A DNA stretch of 64,000 bases from Butyribacter intestini (GTDB lineage: Bacteria > Bacillota > Clostridia > Lachnospirales > Lachnospiraceae): positions 62,001 to 126,000 of the forward strand of contig LLKB01000005.1 in assembly GCA_001414325.1 (NCBI GenBank), read 5' to 3'. Shown piece by piece: positions 61,218 to 64,000 of this stretch; the stretch's first letter is position 1; every line of letters begins with the position of its first letter. A program made the translations under genes and the position numbers. A model generated the notes under the pieces. The model searched no databases. It was not told where the DNA came from and saw only the letters and a program-made list of their open reading frames with translations.

Positions 61218-62513
61218 TTATTTTTGTTCAAATCTGACAGCGATTGAGTTTGCGTGTGCCGTAAGTTTTTCGGCCTTTGCAAAGTCCTCAATATCCGTAT
61301 GGATAAGTTTAAGTGCCTCCTCAGAGTATGAGATTATGCTTGATTTCTTTATGAAATCATCAACTGAAAGAGGTGAGAAGAACTTTGCCGTACCATTCGT
61401 AGGAAGTACATGGTTAGGTCCTGCAAAATAATCACCGAGCGGCTCACTGCTGTACTCTCCGAGGAATATTGCTCCTGCATTTTTTATTCTTGTCATAGTG
61501 TCAAAAGGATTTTTTGTCACTATCTCAAGATGCTCTGATGCTATCTCGTTTGCCGTATCGATTGCTTCTTTCATATCATTTGCCACAAGTATATAACCGT
61601 ATGAATCAAGCGACTTCTGTATTATCTCTTTTCTTGAAAGGACTTTTACAAATCCGTCAACTTCCTCTGATACTTTCTTTGCAAGTTCCTCACTTGTCGT
61701 TACAAGGATAGCTGATGCCATCTCATCATGCTCTGCCTGTGATAAAAGGTCTGCTGCAACATATCTTGGATTTGCCGTTTCGTCGGCAAGTACAAGTATC
61801 TCACTTGGTCCCGCGATAGAGTCGATGCTGACATGACCGTAAACAGCTTTTTTGGCAAGTGCAACAAAAATATTTCCGGGTCCTACTATCTTGTCAACTT
61901 TCTTAATGCTCTCTGTACCAAATGCAAGTGCCGCAACAGCCTGTGCTCCGCCGACCTTGTAGATTTCATCTACACCTGCTTCATGTGCTGCCACGAGCGT
62001 TATAGGATATACCTTTCCGTCTTTTCCGGGTGGCGTTGTCATAACTATCTTCTCAACACCTGCAACTTTTGCCGGTACGATGTTCATAAGCACTGATGAC
62101 GGATATACCGCTTTTCCGCCCGGCACATAAACGCCTACTCTTGCGAGCGGTGTTATCTTCTGTCCGAGAAGTGTTCCGTCAGTCTTGCTGTCAAACCAAC
62201 TGTAACGAACCTGTTTCTGGTGATAGTCCCTGATATTTACAAGAGCTTTTCTTATTATCTCAATAAGACGCTCATCCACCTTAGTGTAGGCTTCTTCTAT
62301 CTCCTCATCAGTTACCTTGAATGTCTCCTCAGTAATCTTTACACCGTCAAATTTTTCAGTGTATTCAAACAATGCCTTGTCCTTGTTTGCTCTGACATTC
62401 TCTATAATGTCATTTACAGTATCTTCAAATTTACTGTACTGGTTCGGACTTCTCTTTAAAAGGTTTTCCAGTATATTATTTTTCTCTTTTTCTGTAAGTT
62501 TAACTATTCTCAT
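61218..62513 (-). CDS. hisD: Histidinol dehydrogenase
   Basis: 431 residues from the ATG at 62513, with GGGAGG upstream. Two-step oxidation of histidinol to histidine. Motifs: VGVYVPGGKAVYPSSVLMN, VGGAQAVAALAFGT, VDKIVGPGNIFVALAKK, SIAGPSEILVLADE, LLSQAEHDEMASAI (active His region) and GPNHVLPTNGTAKFFSPLSV. All are in order and length is typical. It lies between hisG and hisB. Confidence 0.95.
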   Translation of the reverse strand: MRIVKLTEKEKNNILENLLKRSPNQYSKFEDTVNDIIENVRANKDKALFEYTEKFDGVKITEETFKVTDEEIEEAYTKVDERLIEIIRKALVNIRDYHQKQVRYSWFDSKTDGTLLGQKITPLARVGVYVPGGKAVYPSSVLMNIVPAKVAGVEKIVMTTPPGKDGKVYPITLVAAHEAGVDEIYKVGGAQAVAALAFGTESIKKVDKIVGPGNIFVALAKKAVYGHVSIDSIAGPSEILVLADETANPRYVAADLLSQAEHDEMASAILVTTSEELAKKVSEEVDGFVKVLSRKEIIQKSLDSYGYILVANDMKEAIDTANEIASEHLEIVTKNPFDTMTRIKNAGAIFLGEYSSEPLGDYFAGPNHVLPTNGTAKFFSPLSVDDFIKKSSIISYSEEALKLIHTDIEDFAKAEKLTAHANSIAVRFEQK

Positions 62514-62631
62514 AGCTGCCTCCCTTTTTATCACTAACCGGGTATTTGCGAAACCATTATAATATACTTTTATCACGGTATAATCAAAACAGTATATAAT
62601 CGGCTCCTCAATCTCCTATTGTCATTTATTT

Positions 62632-63276
62632 CTAGTCATCAGGTATAACTTTCTTAAGGTCACGGATAAGTTTCGTTATCCTTTCATGCTGCATTTTCAT
62701 GCTCACCTCATTTACGACTACTCTCGCCGATAAAGGACATATCTCCTCTAAAACTTCAAGACCGTTTTCTCTTAATGTAGAACCGGTTTCTACTATATCA
62801 ACGATAACTTCTGAAAGTCCTACGATAGGTGCAAGTTCTACCGAGCCGTTAAGCTTGATTATCTCTACTGTCTGGTGCTTTTTATTATAGAAATAATCTT
62901 TTGCTATTCCCGGATATTTGCTTGCAACTCTTATAAGCGAGCCGTCATTTAACTTTTCTCTCGCACTCGCCGGTCCTGCCACACACATACGGCATTTTCC
63001 GCAATTTAAGTCTAATACTTCGTAGAGTTTTCTTCCGGCTTCAAGTATCGTATCTTTGCCGACAACTCCTATATCTGCTGCTCCAAGTTCAACATATGTA
63101 GGGACATCCGATGCTTTTGAGAGGAAAAACTTAAATCCCAGTTCCTCGTTTACAAATATGAGTTTTCTTGTCTTTTCATCTTTCATTTCCTCACAGGTGA
63201 TTCCTATCTTTTCCAAAAGACTTAATGTGTGTTTCGCAAGTCTTCCTTTTGCCAGTGCAAATGTTATATATTCCAT
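62632..63276 (-). CDS. hisG: ATP phosphoribosyltransferase, short form
   Basis: 214 residues; two adjacent ATGs follow AGGAGGG, and the second (63276) has better spacing. This is the short HisG that lacks the C-terminal regulatory domain and needs HisZ, which is encoded directly upstream. Motifs: ITFALAKGRLAKHTL, ELGAADIGVVGKDTILE, RVASKYPGIAKDYF, and LAPIVGLSEVIVDIVETGST (the PRPP loop). It starts histidine synthesis. Confidence 0.94.
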   Translation of the reverse strand: MEYITFALAKGRLAKHTLSLLEKIGITCEEMKDEKTRKLIFVNEELGFKFFLSKASDVPTYVELGAADIGVVGKDTILEAGRKLYEVLDLNCGKCRMCVAGPASAREKLNDGSLIRVASKYPGIAKDYFYNKKHQTVEIIKLNGSVELAPIVGLSEVIVDIVETGSTLRENGLEVLEEICPLSARVVVNEVSMKMQHERITKLIRDLKKVIPDD

Positions 63277-63286
63277 CATGTCCCTC

Positions 63287-64000
63287 CTACTTGAATGTTA
63301 TTTCTTCAACTACAGTCTTATCTTTTAAATACAAGAGTTTTTCCTTATTCATTCTCTTTGCATAATCTTTATACAAATCAATATCTTTCTGCGATGATTT
63401 GCGTACAAGCTGCACATTCTCACCCGATTTTCTAAGTGCGGCAGCTTTGTTTAATGCCTCTTCCCTGAGTTCTTTAGGATAAAGAAGAATACATCCTGAT
63501 ACAAGCTTCTCATCGAGAATATTCTGTCTTGTAAGTGCAAGCATAAGCTGGTCTAAAACAATGGCAAGACCGATGGCAGGCGTATCTTTTCCAAACTGCC
63601 CCACAAGTCCGTCATAACGACCTCCTGTTGCCACAGCTTCGCCCGTACCGTATGTATATGCCCTGAATATAATTCCTGTATAATAACTGTAATGGCTTAA
63701 CATACTGAGGTCTATCGTAACATAATCTGTAAATCCATATATTTTTAATATGTTATCAAGTTTTGCAAGTCTGTCAAGAGCCTTTAAAACCCTTTTATTT
63801 TGGCAGCGTTCCTTTACAAACTTAGCAGCTTCATCAAAGTCATCTAAAAGGTCAGGAAGTTTTAAGATTACCTCCTTAAGTCCCTCTGATACTGTCAGAT
63901 TGTCGAGAAGATCCTCAACACCAAAAAAATTCTTACTCTCAATAAGTTCATGAAGTTTTTCTGTTTCCTCAGGTGTAAAACCTGCCTCCTCAACTATTCC
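63287..64000 (-). CDS. hisZ: ATP phosphoribosyltransferase regulatory subunit HisZ, 5' end outside
   Basis: 237 codons of a larger frame, open at the window edge. It is a HisRS-like protein without tRNA-binding function: DLSMLSHYSYYTGIIFRAYT, ATGGRYDGLVGQFG and PAIGLAIVLDQLMLAL match motif regions of the HisZ catalytic-like core. The C-terminal part has YPKELREEALNKAAALRKSG. HisZ and short HisG form the regulated hetero-octamer. It is first of the visible his genes and ends 8 bases before the first hisG ATG. Confidence 0.92.
   Translation of the reverse strand, partial: GIVEEAGFTPEETEKLHELIESKNFFGVEDLLDNLTVSEGLKEVILKLPDLLDDFDEAAKFVKERCQNKRVLKALDRLAKLDNILKIYGFTDYVTIDLSMLSHYSYYTGIIFRAYTYGTGEAVATGGRYDGLVGQFGKDTPAIGLAIVLDQLMLALTRQNILDEKLVSGCILLYPKELREEALNKAAALRKSGENVQLVRKSSQKDIDLYKDYAKRMNKEKLLYLKDKTVVEEITFK

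Overview
The window is low-GC, Firmicutes-type DNA, most likely from a gut Lachnospiraceae (Clostridia). The evidence is strong AGGAGG-type ribosome sites with some TTG starts, a T-box leader, electron-bifurcating NfnAB, a Na+-pumping biotin decarboxylase operon, RqcH, a Ser/Thr kinase with PASTA repeats, and clostridial families such as DUF6061, DUF6033, DUF6040 and DUF5688. Family names are recalled from protein patterns; no database was searched.

Layout. 0-9.6 kb is mostly housekeeping: truncated cardiolipin synthase, a YprB-type nuclease, an autoregulated MarR operon with a YczE-kinase fusion, Maf, an ACT protein, and a BASS transporter behind a T-box leader. 9.6-12.4 kb is accessory: a HEPN/MNT toxin-antitoxin pair, a second nucleotidyltransferase and ICE-type fragments. 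12.5-19.4 kb holds a LytTR/GHKL two-component system next to an operon of FlxA-like, FliD-like, DUF6033 and unknown proteins. Matching direct repeats lie before both operons. 19.6-25.1 kb is a mobile scar: an IS3-family element joining two truncated genes, a MITE, a NUDIX gene and a group II intron sitting directly behind a transcription terminator. 25.1-30.6 kb is the Na+ pump operon, with two different carboxyltransferases. 30.8-36 kb has a D,D-carboxypeptidase, an acyltransferase, RqcH and a PHP histidinol phosphatase. 36-39.5 kb has an MqsR-like toxin with an MqsA/Panacea antitoxin, then a kinase and a PASTA protein that look like one split gene. 39.9-49 kb has cysteine desulfurase, a flippase, a small two-gene accessory module, a second MITE copy, MetA, LigA and RluF. 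49.1-55 kb has tRNA-Arg(CCG), a 1628-residue surface protein and DUF5688. 56-64 kb has NfnAB, a CYTH protein and a histidine operon (hisZ-G-D-B-IE plus a small membrane protein) that runs out of the window.

How the genes work together. Histidine synthesis is nearly complete between the his operon and the distant PHP phosphatase. The decarboxylase operon and NfnAB point to anaerobic energy conservation by Na+ pumping and electron bifurcation. The least explained unit is the LytTR-linked cluster at 12.5-19.4 kb, whose products resemble flagellar export substrates or caps although no flagellar gene lies nearby. Several genes appear recently broken by single-base changes: the FliD-like gene, the IS3 orfB, the toxin 5' end, the kinase/PASTA junction and a zinc-ribbon gene.
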